A stretch of DNA of 34,517 nucleotides from Verrucomicrobiota bacterium (GCA_016871535.1 VHCZ01000040.1:1-34517); one strand, 5' to 3'; numbered from the stretch's first letter, positions 7,502 to 17,092 are shown. The notes: a model not told the origin generated them from the sequence alone. Program-made: numbers and translations.

Positions 7502-9559
7502 TCAATCGGGAACGTTTTCTCGGAGTTCCTGCAGCCAGACTTTCGATTCCGAATCGCTCGGCGCGCGCCAATCACCCCGCGGCGAAAGCGAGCCGCCGGA
7601 ACCGACTTTGGGGCCATTCGGAATGGCGGAGCGCTTGAACTGGCTGACCTGGAAAAATCGGTGGAGAAACACTTCGAGCCACCGCTTGATGGTGGGCAGG
7701 CCATACGCTTGCCTTTTCTCCAAGGGCACCAGGTCCGGCCACCCGCCGCGGCTCTTGTCTCCCCAGGCATGATGGCACAGGAACGCCACTTTGCTCGGAC
7801 GAAATCCGAACCGGGAAATGTAGTAGAGGTTGAAGTCCTGCAATTCGTACGGCCCGATCGTTTCCGCGGTCTTCTGCGCCGGCTTGCTGGAATCGCCGCC
7901 GTGGTGCGGGACGAGTTCGGGCGAAATCTCCGTCTCCAGAATCGACTGCAGCACCGCGTGCGTCTCCGCGTCGAACTGGCCGGTCGAGATCACCCAGCGG
8001 ATCAAGTGCTGAATGAGCGTCTTCGGGACGGACACGTTCACGTTGTAATGTGACATGTGATCACCCACGCCATAGGTCATCCAGCCCAGCGCCAGTTCGC
8101 TCAGATCGCCCGTGCCCAGCACGAGCGCGTGGTGCAGGTTCGCCAGGCGGAACAGATGCGAAGTGCGTTCGCCCGCCTGCACGTTCTCGAACGTCACGTC
8201 ATACACCGGCTTGCTTTCCGCATACGGATGCCCGATGTCGCGGAACATCTGCAAACACGCCGGCTTGATGTCGATTTCGCCCGCCTTGACCTTCAGCGCG
8301 GCCATGAGCCGGCGCGCGTTCTTCAACGTGAGATCACTCGTGGCAAAACCGGGCATCGTGAATGCCAGGATCTGATCGCGCGGCAATCCCAGCCGATCCA
8401 TGGTCTTGGCCGCGACGATCAACGCTTGCGTCGAATCCAGCCCTCCCGAGACACCGATGACCACGCGCTTCAATCCGGTCGCCGAAAGGCGTTTGACCAG
8501 GCTGTGGACCTGAATATTATAGGCTTCATAACAGCGCTGGTCCCGCACGCGCGGATCGCTTGAAACGTACGGGAATCGCGCCACGGTTCGCGTCAATTCA
8601 GTCTTCCCGTGCGGCACCTGGAAGGAGAATAGAACACGCCGCATGGCTTGAATTCGTTCGCGGCAATCATGGACGGAATCGTTGAAACTCGAAGTCCGCA
8701 TCCGCTCCTGGATCAGCCGCTCCAGATCGACGTCCGCCGTGATGATCCGCTCCTTGTCCGAAAATCGCTCAGACTCCGCCAGCACTTCGTTGTTCTCGCA
8801 AATCAGCGCTTGGCCGTCCCACGCCAGATCCGTCGTGGACTCGCCCGGACCCGCTGCGGAATACAGATAAGCGGCAATGCACCGCGCTGACTGCGAGGCG
8901 CACAAGCTCCGCCGATATTCCGCTTTGCCGATCGTGATGTTGCTCGCCGAGAGATTCGCCAGCACGGTCGCGCCCGCCAGCGCCGCGTAGGTGCTGGGCG
9001 GAATCGGCGTCCACACGTCTTCGCAGATTTCGACGTGCAGTTTGAAGCCCTCAAGGTTTGCAGCCTCGAAAATGAGGTCGTTTCCAAAAGGGAATTTCCT
9101 TCCTTGAAAAAGTACTTCCCCTCCGATGGCTTCGCGCGCGGACGCAAACTGCCGTTTCTCGTAGAACTCCCGGTAATTCGGCAGGTAAGTTTTGGGCACG
9201 AATCCCAGCAAGTGCCCCCGGTGGATCACGACGGCGCAATTGAACAACCTGGCGTCGAACCGGAGCGGCGCGCCCACGATGAGCACGCACGCGAGCGTTT
9301 CGCTGGCCTTGACCAGGGAGAGAATCGCATCTTTCGTTGCTTCCAGCAACGCGTCCTGCTGAAACAGGTCCTCATTCGAATACGCGGAAAGGCCCAGTTC
9401 AGGGAACAACGCGAGCGCGGCGCGGGCCTCTGACGCCGTCTGCGCCAGTTGCAGCGTGCGTTCGAGATTGAACACGGGGTCCGCGACCCGCACCGCCGGG
9501 ATGCACACCGCGGCGCGAATGAAGCCGTGGGAGTAAATGGAGTCGAATGGTTGTTGCAT
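7502..9559 (-). CDS. nadE: Glutamine-dependent NAD+ synthase
   Basis: The 685-aa length fits the two-domain, glutamine-using NAD+ synthetases (EC 6.3.5.1), which convert deamido-NAD+ to NAD+ using ATP and ammonia released from glutamine. The N-terminal nitrilase-type amidase has its Glu-Lys-Cys triad: E54 in FPELGLS, K123 in [12 protein letters not shown]179 in EICEDVW. The C-terminal synthetase has the ATP pyrophosphatase loop SGGLDS at 371-376 ([12 protein letters not shown]), and later [12 protein letters not shown] and [11 protein letters not shown] start at ATG 9559 because [18 protein letters not shown] matches the beginning of the amidase fold; the open frame upstream to 9691 is coded by a repeat. 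The protein acts in the cytosol at the last step of NAD synthesis. Confidence 0.96.
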   Translation of the reverse strand: MQQPFDSIYSHGFIRAAVCIPAVRVADPVFNLERTLQLAQTASEARAALALFPELGLSAYSNEDLFQQDALLEATKDAILSLVKASETLACVLIVGAPLRFDARLFNCAVVIHRGHLLGFVPKTYLPNYREFYEKRQFASAREAIGGEVLFQGRKFPFGNDLIFEAANLEGFKLHVEICEDVWTPIPPSTYAALAGATVLANLSASNITIGKAEYRRSLCASQSARCIAAYLYSAAGPGESTTDLAWDGQALICENNEVLAESERFSDKERIITADVDLERLIQERMRTSSFNDSVHDCRERIQAMRRVLFSFQVPHGKTELTRTVARFPYVSSDPRVRDQRCYEAYNIQVHSLVKRLSATGLKRVVIGVSGGLDSTQALIVAAKTMDRLGLPRDQILAFTMPGFATSDLTLKNARRLMAALKVKAGEIDIKPACLQMFRDIGHPYAESKPVYDVTFENVQAGERTSHLFRLANLHHALVLGTGDLSELALGWMTYGVGDHMSHYNVNVSVPKTLIQHLIRWVISTGQFDAETHAVLQSILETEISPELVPHHGGDSSKPAQKTAETIGPYELQDFNLYYISRFGFRPSKVAFLCHHAWGDKSRGGWPDLVPLEKRQAYGLPTIKRWLEVFLHRFFQVSQFKRSAIPNGPKVGSGGSLSPRGDWRAPSDSESKVWLQELRENVPD

Positions 9560-9586
9560 TCTGATGCGTTCTCGGCTACGGCTGCC

Positions 9587-9731
9587 GACAAAGTAGCGCA
9601 GATTTTCAATCTGCTGTATCGCCGAATCGCATTCGGCAGGGGGTCGGGAGAGCCAAGCGCACTCCACCCGCCGTGACCATGCGGATTGCAAATCCGCGAT
9701 ACAGCAGAATTCAATTCTGCGCTACTTTGTC
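9587..9731. repeat. 145-bp element with 36-bp terminal inverted repeats, made of four 17-nt hairpins
   Basis: The outer arms 9587-9622 and 9696-9731 are inverted copies (32 of 36 positions match; the outer 16 and inner 12 bp are perfect). The element holds four short hairpins of the shape GC-x-GATT/AATC-x-GC: 9598-9614, 9621-9637, 9681-9697 and 9704-9720. Their stem sequences differ, but each stem remains paired. A relative lies at 20372-20489. No coding sequence is inside. Confidence 0.8.
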
Positions 9732-9836
9732 AATGGCCCTGGGGCGTTCCCATCAACACCCTGCCTACTCTAGCGGAGGGGGCTGAAATTGCGAATGTTT
9801 GTTATTTCAGTATGCGGCCATGCCTCAGTTTACTGC

Positions 9837-9902
9837 GGTGGAGCGAGACTCCCGCCAAGCCAATGCCATCAGGGAAAGGCTCGGCTGGAGCCTCGCCCCA
9901 CC
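9837..9902. repeat. Dispersed inverted repeat of the GGTGGGGCGAG type
   Basis: Arms GGTGGAGCGAGACTCCCGCC (9837-9856) and GGCTGGAGCCTCGCCCCACC (9883-9902) face each other over a short loop. The same element occurs at 31655-31725, and a related half at 26440-26500; each is followed by a (T)TAACTGAAGG-like tail. It ends 19 nt before the ldhA-like start codon. Confidence 0.75.
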
Positions 9903-9921
9903 TTAACTGAAGGGATTCCTT

Positions 9922-10914
9922 ATGCTTGAAACCGCTGTTTACGACACCAAGCCGTACGACCGCCAGTATCTGACCGCGGCCACGCATCACATCAAGTGGC
10001 GTTTCCATGAATTCCGGCTCAGCGCGGACACCGCCGTCGCTGCCAAAGGCGCGCAAGCCGTCTGCGTTTTCGTGCATGACGTCGCCGATCGCTCCTGCCT
10101 GGCGACCCTCTCCAAACTGGGCATCCGTTTGCTGGCGTTGCGCTGCGCCGGCCACAACAATGTGGACCTGGCGGCCGCGCGCGCTCTCAATCTGGCGGTC
10201 GTGCGCGTGCCGGCTTATTCCCCGCACGCGGTCGCCGAGCACACCATCGCCTTGCTTCTGGCACTCAGCCGGAAGATCCATCGGGCTTACAATCGCGTGC
10301 GCGAACACAATTTCGCCCTCAACTCGCTCATCGGATTTGAAATCCACGGCAAAACTGTCGGCGTCGTCGGGACTGGCAAGATCGGCCGGATCACCGCGCA
10401 AATCTTTCGCGGCTTCGGCGCCCAGGTGGTGGCCTACGACCCGGCGCCGTCGCAGGACTGGGCGGCGCAGCAGAATGTAACTTATCTCGACTGGCAGGCT
10501 TTGCTGGCTCAAAGCGACATTATTTCACTTCACCTTCCGCTACTCACGGAGACGCATCACCTGTTGAACGCCGAGGCCTTTGGGCGCATGAAACGCGGCG
10601 TGATCGTCCTCAACACCAGCCGCGGCAAGCTGATCGATACGCGCGCATTGATCGCGGCCTTGAAGCGGGGCGCCGTGGGCGGGATCGCGCTCGACGTGTA
10701 CGAAGAGGAGGAAGGCATTTTCTTCGAGGACCTCTCGGATCAAGTGCTCCTGGACGATTTGCTACCGCGGCTGCTCAGTTTCCCCAACGTTTTGATCACG
10801 GCGCATCAGGCTTTTTTCACGCACGAAGCGATGACCGAAATCGCGCGCGTCACGACCACGAATCTTCTGAAGTTGGAGACAGCCGAACCGTGGTTGCCGG
10901 GCACGGCGCTGTGA
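9922..10914 (+). CDS. ldhA: D-2-hydroxyacid dehydrogenase, probably NAD-dependent D-lactate dehydrogenase
   Basis: The 330-aa protein has the normal length for fermentative D-lactate dehydrogenase (EC 1.1.1.28), which reduces pyruvate with NADH. It has the NAD-binding loop GTGKIG at 150-155, and the catalytic Arg, Glu and His of the 2-hydroxyacid dehydrogenase family at about R234 (LNTSRGKLID), E263 (ALDVYEEEEG) and H295 (TAHQAF). The stretches LRCAGHNNVDL and VRVPAYSPHAVAEHT are typical of the LdhA/DdlA branch. The start ATG has a GAAGGGA ribosome site 6-12 nt upstream. It stands alone on the plus strand. Another 2-hydroxyacid substrate remains possible, but the LdhA branch features make lactate the best guess. 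Confidence 0.9.
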   Translation: MLETAVYDTKPYDRQYLTAATHHIKWRFHEFRLSADTAVAAKGAQAVCVFVHDVADRSCLATLSKLGIRLLALRCAGHNNVDLAAARALNLAVVRVPAYSPHAVAEHTIALLLALSRKIHRAYNRVREHNFALNSLIGFEIHGKTVGVVGTGKIGRITAQIFRGFGAQVVAYDPAPSQDWAAQQNVTYLDWQALLAQSDIISLHLPLLTETHHLLNAEAFGRMKRGVIVLNTSRGKLIDTRALIAALKRGAVGGIALDVYEEEEGIFFEDLSDQVLLDDLLPRLLSFPNVLITAHQAFFTHEAMTEIARVTTTNLLKLETAEPWLPGTAL

Positions 10915-10928
10915 TCCGCGCGATGAGA

Positions 10929-11410
10929 TCAACGCCCGACTGCGGCTTTTCCGATCAACCGAAGAAACTCGCCGTACGTTTCATCCGTGATCTTGCGCTC
11001 GGCCTGATCGAGTCCCAAACGCACCACGACCATGCGCCATTCCGGAATGACAAACAGCCGATTGTTATTGTGTCCGGCCGCGGCGAAAACCCCGGCCGGC
11101 GCTCCGGGCCAAAGCCACTTGCCGTCGGCTTTCACCCCGTTTCGCCACCAGTTGAAGCCATGTCGATATCCGTGCCTTTCCAGATCAGGCGTCCGTGGCG
11201 GACAATGACGACTTCTTTGACGCCATCGCTGCCGGCGTGGCGTTCCAGGAATTGGACTGCCGAAGTCAATTTATCCGGGGCCACGCCCTGTGAAGCCGGA
11301 GTGGCTTCTTCCCACTGGCGGCCTGGGAATGCCATGTCAGGCGCAGCGATTGTGGATAAACCGAACAAGGCAAAGAACAGCAGAAGGGCGGAAAACCTTA
11401 GTGCGTGCAT
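10929..11410 (-). pseudogene. Remnant of a secreted serine hydrolase (class C beta-lactamase family), middle deleted
   Basis: The N-terminal part, from ATG 11410, has a signal peptide (MHALRFSALLLFFALFG...) and the typical opening of the beta-lactamase-related hydrolases (W-EA-PASQGV--DKL--AV--L, then VVIVRHGRLIWKG). The C-terminal part, in another frame from about 11160 down to 10929, has the matching end: FNWWRNGVKADGKWLWPGAP, then GHNNNRLFVIPEW-MVVVRLG. What should lie between, including the catalytic S-x-x-K and Y-x-N motifs, is gone: 482 bp remain where more than about 1.1 kb is expected. The junction lies near 11155-11165. The product would be inactive. Confidence 0.8.
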
Positions 11411-11497
11411 TCGGATCAAATGACAGGTGATGTTCCGTGCGTCAAAATCCGCCTCGCAAGAGCCGGCAGTTCTGCCCATCAACCTGCGGTACGTGTT

Positions 11498-11517
11498 TAG
11501 CGTTGGTACCAACGCTA
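11498..11517. repeat. Perfect 20-bp palindrome
   Basis: TAGCGTTGGTACCAACGCTA is its own reverse complement. It lies 71 bp before the start of the FG-GAP gene at 11588 and 88 bp before the serine-hydrolase remnant (other strand). The preceding ACGTGTTTAGCG phrase is shared with the 48-bp repeats at 6421, so it is probably a repeat end rather than an operator. Confidence 0.6.
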
Positions 11518-11587
11518 CACCCATGCGTGCCGCATCGACACCTTCACCGCGCATTGATAGCGTGGCCAGGCAATCGCCTCCGAGATC

Positions 11588-13963
11588 ATGTCCAAACGAG
11601 CGAGCATCATTGTCGTTTGCCTCTTGCTGCTGGCTGCACTCGGCTTTTGGTTCTTCCAATCCGCGAGGTTGTCCGAGAAAAGGCTGAGTCAAGATTCGGT
11701 TTTTGACTCAAACACACCCTCTGCCGCGCCCGCAGTTGACGAGCCACTGGCTGATGGTCTCCGGAAGATCGAGGCTCGCCGGCTGCACCTGGATCAAACG
11801 GTCTGGGCCGATGAACTCACGGCGCAGCGCCACGAAGCCGTTTTCATCAAACTCTGGGACGATCTTCGAAGCGCCGAGGATGCCGGCGTGGTGCTGACCA
11901 ATTTTGCGTTTGGCGAGCTTCGGCTTGGAACTCTCGGCCCGGCTGATCCGCGCGAACATGGCATTGCGGTTCAACGCCTGGGCGATCCCATTCAACGATT
12001 GGAACCTCACAAGTGGCGGGAGTGGGTCGCGAGTCTCAAACAGCAAGGCTGGCGGCTGGAGCAGTCGGAATGGCGGCACAAGCGCTTCGCCGTGAACAGC
12101 CAGGGCGTTTCGGAATCGCTCATCTTCATGACGCTGCACGCCGCCAGATCGAACGCCAGCCAACGCTGCGTGGCGCGGGGAAACCTTCGCGTCGAATGGC
12201 GCAAATCCAGGAAGACCGGTGGCGAGCCGTTTCCCGAGTTGATCGACGTGACCCAACTGGAGGTTTTGTCGCGCACGAGGCAACTGCCCTTTCATCACGT
12301 CGTCGCTGCGGATCTGACGCCGGAAAAAGCTGAGCCGAGTTCGCTCGAACCTAGTCTGCAGCTTTACGATTTGGATGGAGACGGCTTGTCCGAGATCATC
12401 GTGGCTCCGCGAAACCGGATTTTCTGGAACCGAGGACAAGGCGTGTTCACGCCGGACCGGTTTCTCTCATTTCCCCTGCCCGCAATGAACGCGTTTCTTC
12501 TGGCCGACTTCGACGCCGACGGGTTGGCGGACCTTCTCGCGGCCGATCCCCAAGGGCTGGCCTTATTTGCCGGAGATGAAAAAGGCCGATTTCTCAAGCC
12601 TCCAAAACGGCTTCGATTCACAGCTCAGGAGTTGGCGAATCCAATTGTGATGACCGCCGGAGACATCGATCGCGACGGCGATCTCGACGTCTGGCTCGCG
12701 CAATACAAGGTGCCGTACCAGAGCGGACAGGTGCCGACGCCTTATTACGACGCCAACGATGGCTGGCCCTCGTTTCTGCTCGTGAACGACGGGCGCGGAA
12801 ACTTCGCGGATCGGACCGCACAGGCGGGCCTGGCCGCCAAACGCTTTCGCCGCACCTACAGCAGCTCGTTGGTCGATCTCGATGACGACCGGGATCTGGA
12901 TCTCGTAGTCGTCAGCGATTTTGCCGGCACCGATGTCTATTTCAACGACGGGAATGGAAACTTCACTGAGGCGACCTCCCGCGTGCTGGATGAGGCGCGC
13001 GCCTTCGGCATGGCACATACGTTCGGCGATTTTGACCGCGACGGGCATTTGGATTTTTTTGTCATCGGCATGAACTCGTTCGTCGCGGATCGGCTCGACG
13101 CGCTCCAGGCCGGCGCGCCTGAATTCCCGGAGCACGCGCGGATGCGGCCCAAGATGGCGCAGGGCAATCGGCTCTATTTCTGGCGCGACGGAGTTTTCCA
13201 GCAAACGCACCTGAGCGGCCTGGTTGCGCGGTCGGGCTGGTCCTGGGGGGGGACAAGCGGCGACTTTGACAACGACGGCGATCTGGATCTTTACGTCGCA
13301 AACGGCCACATCAGCGGGCGCTCCGCCAGGGACTACGAGCCGGAGTTCTGGCAGCACGATATTTATCTGGGCGGCTCGAAGAACGATCCGGCGCTCGAAC
13401 GCTATTTCCAGTCGGTCCGAATGCGCTACCAGGGCGCCGGACTTTCCTACGGCGGGTTTGAAAAGAATCGCCTCTATCTCAACGAGGCCGGGAAATCGTT
13501 TCTCGAAGCCGCTCACCTCCTGGGCGTGTCTCTGGAGGAGGATTGCCGGAACGTCGTGAGCGACGATCTGGACGGCGACGGCAAGCTCGACTTGCTCGTG
13601 GTCGCGTTTCAAACGTGGCCGGAGATTCGGCAAGCCTTGCACATTTTTCCAAACTTCACGGAGAAGCCGGGCCATTGGATCGGATTTCGGCTCCGCGAAT
13701 CCGGATCTGGATTTTCGCCCGTGGGCGCCAAGGTGATCCTTACGACGGCGAGCGGAGCGCAAGTTCGCCACCTGGTTACCGGCGATTCCTATCGCTCGCA
13801 GCATGCGAACACGGCTCACTTCGGTCTGGGCGCGGACTCGGCTGTGCGCAGCGTCGAGGTAGTCTGGCCGGCTGGAGAAAAGACAAAGATTGATAGTCCG
13901 GCCATCAACCGATACCACGAAATCAAAGCGCCGGCCTCCCGGATGGGACGCCTTTCCAAGTGA
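11588..13963 (+). CDS. FG-GAP/VCBS-repeat protein with ASPIC/UnbV domain (CRTAC1 type), membrane-anchored
   Basis: The 791-aa protein starts with a short basic N-terminus and a hydrophobic segment (residues about 6-23, IIVVCLLLLAALGFWFF), a signal anchor. Residues about 40-240 are a family-specific N-terminal region without motifs I recognise. From about residue 250 there are seven D-x-D-x-D/R-x-x-D repeats (DLDGDGLSE, DFDADGLAD, DIDRDGDLD, DLDDDRDLD, DFDRDGHLD, DFDNDGDLD, DLDGDGKLD), the calcium-binding beta-propeller pattern. The C-terminal about 90 residues are an ASPIC/UnbV domain (GHWIGFRL, GAKV-L-T-SG, HFGLG, V-VVWP-G). It is a distant, longer relative of the lipoprotein at 2886. Its location should be extracytoplasmic; its ligand is unknown. 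Neighbouring genes on the other strand offer no hint. Confidence 0.9.
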   Translation: MSKRASIIVVCLLLLAALGFWFFQSARLSEKRLSQDSVFDSNTPSAAPAVDEPLADGLRKIEARRLHLDQTVWADELTAQRHEAVFIKLWDDLRSAEDAGVVLTNFAFGELRLGTLGPADPREHGIAVQRLGDPIQRLEPHKWREWVASLKQQGWRLEQSEWRHKRFAVNSQGVSESLIFMTLHAARSNASQRCVARGNLRVEWRKSRKTGGEPFPELIDVTQLEVLSRTRQLPFHHVVAADLTPEKAEPSSLEPSLQLYDLDGDGLSEIIVAPRNRIFWNRGQGVFTPDRFLSFPLPAMNAFLLADFDADGLADLLAADPQGLALFAGDEKGRFLKPPKRLRFTAQELANPIVMTAGDIDRDGDLDVWLAQYKVPYQSGQVPTPYYDANDGWPSFLLVNDGRGNFADRTAQAGLAAKRFRRTYSSSLVDLDDDRDLDLVVVSDFAGTDVYFNDGNGNFTEATSRVLDEARAFGMAHTFGDFDRDGHLDFFVIGMNSFVADRLDALQAGAPEFPEHARMRPKMAQGNRLYFWRDGVFQQTHLSGLVARSGWSWGGTSGDFDNDGDLDLYVANGHISGRSARDYEPEFWQHDIYLGGSKNDPALERYFQSVRMRYQGAGLSYGGFEKNRLYLNEAGKSFLEAAHLLGVSLEEDCRNVVSDDLDGDGKLDLLVVAFQTWPEIRQALHIFPNFTEKPGHWIGFRLRESGSGFSPVGAKVILTTASGAQVRHLVTGDSYRSQHANTAHFGLGADSAVRSVEVVWPAGEKTKIDSPAINRYHEIKAPASRMGRLSK

Positions 13964-14097
13964 GACTTCGTCCCAAACTTTGTCGAACCTCCCTGAGCCG
14001 TGTCTATTCAGCTTCGGTGGGGAGCGCACGCGCCTCGCGTGCCGTGGTCGGCGCCCTCGCCGGCCACAAGGGTTGCCATCGGACAGGCCACCCTCAA

Positions 14098-14441
14098 TGT
14101 CCAAACTCCTGGACGGATACAAAGGCATGGCCTTTGGACTTCCCGCTCCAGACTGGTTCACTTACCGGTCCCTCGCGCTGGGAAAATCTGCCCTGATGGC
14201 GCTGCCGCGTCCTCCATTCGACTGCACCTGGCGACCGGCCGTTGCGTATGAGTTGCCGCTGACGCGTCTGCAAACCCTGAGGCACATAATCAAGCAAAGG
14301 CTGCGCCTCCTGGAGTTTCACAATGTCTTTGGCGCCCCTCAGGGGTTTTATTATGACGAATGGATTTATGGCGCCTGGATCACCAATGTCGTGTTAACCA
14401 CTAAAATCTGCGTTTATTTATCCGCGTTCATCTGCGGTTGA
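14098..14441 (+). CDS. Possible small hypothetical protein in the 13964-14457 gap
   Basis: The frame from ATG 14098 gives 114 residues with a balanced composition, including DGYKGMAFGLPAPDWFTYRS and RLLEFHNVFGAPQGFYYDEW, and moderately GC-rich third positions. However, it has no ribosome site, its last about 13 codons are coded by the dispersed repeat at 14402-14443, and I recognise no family. It may be the relic of a gene. The rest of the gap (13964-14097) carries a GGGGAGCGCACGCGCC-type repeat and nothing else I can name. Confidence 0.25.
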
Positions 14442-14443
14442 AC
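14402..14443. repeat. Short dispersed repeat (CTGCGTTTAT...CATCTGCGGTTGAA)
   Basis: The phrase TGCGTTTAT(TTA)TCCGCG followed by TTCATCTGCGGTTGAA recurs at 29717-29747 in the same orientation. Both copies lie just beyond the stop codon of a gene read from the other strand (comEC at 14458, the YihY gene at 29761), with T-poor flanks, so a terminator role is not shown. Confidence 0.6.
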
Positions 14444-14457
14444 TCCCTTTCCCGGGT

Positions 14458-16908
14458 TCAAGGCCCCGGCGCGCGGCGCGCAAGTCGCAAGGTCTCTGCA
14501 GCGCCACTTTTTCCGGAACGAACTTCACACCCCGCCGACGTGAACTCCAGGGTGACGGCGCCGACATCGCCCGTGTACAGAACTGGAACCCGCGTGCGCG
14601 CCAGGCGCGCCCGGAGTTTCCAGCTTACGCGCGCGGAAGACGGAGCCTCCGCGCTGGCGACGATGATCAGCCGAGGGCGGATCGCTTCGACCAAAGCCGC
14701 GGTGACCGGTTCGCCTTGAGCTGGAAGTCCCGTCACGAGGATATCGGCCTGCAAGTTCGTCTGGCGCTCCACCAGCGCACGCTGCCCCAGACGTCCCAGG
14801 TCGGAGAGCAAAAGGACTCGCGTTCCGCAAAACTCGCCGAGCAGCACGACCGCATTATCGTCGGCTTGGGCGAAATGGTCGCCGGCGTCCGGGTGCAATA
14901 CGCTCCAGCCCGCGAACTGATCGCCGCGGCGGAGTTGGCGGCAGGCTACCTTCGAGTCTTCCAAATCACTCATCACATTTCGATAAGCCCCGGATCGGAA
15001 TCGCGCAGGACTGACCGCCACGAGCGCGGGCGAGAACTGTTCTTTCAAATAGGGCCAGCCGCCGACGTGATTGATGTCACCGTGCGTAAGAAGGACGTTG
15101 GCCAGTTGTTTGACGCCCTGGGACCGGAGAAAAGGTCGGACGGTGAATTCAGCGGCGGCGCGGCTCCCCGGATCGATCAACAGATCATTCTTCTTCCCCG
15201 GCGCATCGCAATGAATGCCGCTCCCGCCCAAAGGAAGAATGGTCAGTCGGGCGAGGCGATCGGCGTATGCGCGCTGGGTGAGCCAAATTCCGATCACAAT
15301 CACCGCCGTGGCCGCCGCCCATTTTCGCCGCTGCGGAGCGAACACCCAGCCCGAACAGCAAAGGCCGAGCGCCGCATAGTAAACTACGAATCCCGGCAGC
15401 GAAGGGGGTCGGACGTAGAAGTAAGCCCCGGGCAATTCCGCCGTCCAGTGGCTGATGGCCACCATTCCTTTCATCCAGAACCACGCGCTGTGATTGAAAA
15501 GTTCCGTCAGCCACGGAAGCCAGTCGCCGCACACCAAACTGCCCAGATTGCACATGAGCGCGAGTCCGCTGAGCGGAACGATCGCGAGATTCGCCAGCAA
15601 ACTGACCGGTGTAACGAGATAAAAGTAGTAAGCGATGAGCGGCAACGAGCCGAGCCAGGCGGCCAGCGACGTGGCTGCGCTGGTGGTCAGCCAATGCAGC
15701 GGACCGTCCAGCCAGCGCCGCCATTGCGGGCGCAATTCGGCGGGCAGGAATGGGTCCGTCTGCAGCAATCGCTGTCGCACTTGTTCGAGTGACGGCAAAA
15801 GCAGTCCAATGCTCAGCACCACAAAAAACGAGAGCTGAAAGCCGGCCTGAAACAGTTGAGACGGATCCCAGACCAGGATAATGAGACCCGCCGCGGCGAG
15901 CGAATTCACCAGGTCGCTGGGCCGCTGCAACGCCCAGCCGCCGATGATCACGTTCATCATGATGGTGGAGCGGATGGCCGACGCCTGCCAGCCGGTGGCT
16001 GCGGTGTAGAACCAGAGCAGCGGCACGGCCAGGAGACCGCACACCGGGCGAGGCAGGCGCATCACTCTCAAAACGCTCACGAGAATTCCCGCAATCAAGG
16101 CAATGTGCAGGCCGCTGATCGCGAAGATGTGCAGCGTGCCGGTTTGCATGAACGGCTCCGAGACTTCTCCGGTCAAACCGGTTTTCCAACCCAGCGCCAT
16201 CGCCCAGAGCAGCCGCAAGGATTCGTCTTCGACAATCAACCCTCGGGCCAGCGTGGCTTGAGCCCAACGCAAGAAGCGCTCGGACATTGGGGTGGTGGAC
16301 GTCGATTTGCCTCCGCTGCGCAGCGCCCAATCCTCCGGGCTTTCCACGGTCAATTGATAATAGATGCCGAGGGTTCTCAGATAAGCGCGGTAATCGAAAA
16401 GGCCATCGGCTGCGGCATTCGGGGGAAGTTGCAGCGCGCCGGAAATTTCCACGGACTTTCCGGCGAAGAATTCCGGGCCGAGCACGCCGGGAGTCGTCAC
16501 CGCCACCCGGCCAGAAGCTGGCTGCCAGTCGCGAGCGCGATAACGCAAAATCTCTGTGACTTCGACGCGCGCCATCGTGCGCCAATGGATTTCCTGATCG
16601 CGCTCATACACGCGCTGGACAGGCTTTTCGGACAGGGCGCCGCGAAGGGTGGCGATTTCGGCGGTTTCGCCCAGCCACGTCCGGAGGTCGTGCGGGGAAA
16701 GAACGGCGTTTCGGCTTGTCAGATTTGCGCAACCGATCAACGGGATGAGCGGCCAAAGCAGAATCTTTCTCCGTGAACTCCAAACGAGCGCGGTAATCGA
16801 AAAGACAAAGGCGACGCCGAACACCGCGGACAGCGGAAATTCGACCCAGTGCGCCACAAGCACTCCGCATGCATAAAGCGTCGCAACGATGGGCAGTGGT
16901 CCACGCAT
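14458..16908 (-). CDS. comEC: ComEC/Rec2-family DNA uptake channel
   Basis: At 816 aa the protein has the full three-part ComEC layout. Residues about 1-60 hold membrane helices and a DUF4131-like region follows to about 190. The competence domain (about 220-520) includes the diagnostic IFAISGLHIAL at 261-271 and many helices. The C-terminal metallo-beta-lactamase-like domain (about 555-800) has LLTHGDINHVGG, with the first His at about residue 609. In that motif the usual H-x-D-x-D-H reads H-x-D-x-N-H, so one metal ligand is changed. ComEC carries single-stranded DNA across the inner membrane during natural transformation; the C-terminal domain is proposed to degrade the other strand. No other competence gene is in the window, though pseudopilins are. 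Confidence 0.94.
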   Translation of the reverse strand: MRGPLPIVATLYACGVLVAHWVEFPLSAVFGVAFVFSITALVWSSRRKILLWPLIPLIGCANLTSRNAVLSPHDLRTWLGETAEIATLRGALSEKPVQRVYERDQEIHWRTMARVEVTEILRYRARDWQPASGRVAVTTPGVLGPEFFAGKSVEISGALQLPPNAAADGLFDYRAYLRTLGIYYQLTVESPEDWALRSGGKSTSTTPMSERFLRWAQATLARGLIVEDESLRLLWAMALGWKTGLTGEVSEPFMQTGTLHIFAISGLHIALIAGILVSVLRVMRLPRPVCGLLAVPLLWFYTAATGWQASAIRSTIMMNVIIGGWALQRPSDLVNSLAAAGLIILVWDPSQLFQAGFQLSFFVVLSIGLLLPSLEQVRQRLLQTDPFLPAELRPQWRRWLDGPLHWLTTSAATSLAAWLGSLPLIAYYFYLVTPVSLLANLAIVPLSGLALMCNLGSLVCGDWLPWLTELFNHSAWFWMKGMVAISHWTAELPGAYFYVRPPSLPGFVVYYAALGLCCSGWVFAPQRRKWAAATAVIVIGIWLTQRAYADRLARLTILPLGGSGIHCDAPGKKNDLLIDPGSRAAAEFTVRPFLRSQGVKQLANVLLTHGDINHVGGWPYLKEQFSPALVAVSPARFRSGAYRNVMSDLEDSKVACRQLRRGDQFAGWSVLHPDAGDHFAQADDNAVVLLGEFCGTRVLLLSDLGRLGQRALVERQTNLQADILVTGLPAQGEPVTAALVEAIRPRLIIVASAEAPSSARVSWKLRARLARTRVPVLYTGDVGAVTLEFTSAGCEVRSGKSGAAETLRLARRAPGP

Positions 16909-17092
16909 AGAATATCACGTTGGCCTCAGAACGACCCAACAAAATGAGTCGCCGTCCCCAAAAGGATCGGCAGCTTGGCTCTGACCAACGGGTAATTCCC
17001 TCGCACGACCGAAAGAGAACACGTCGGAGCGCGTGATAGCAATCGAAAACATCCGAAAACCGCGGTGCTTCAAGAGTCCCATGAAAAGGAGC

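Noticed and set aside
15185-16585. 466-codon second minus-strand frame inside comEC
   Set aside because: Arg/Ala/His-rich product without domains; it lies wholly within a well-supported ComEC reading frame.
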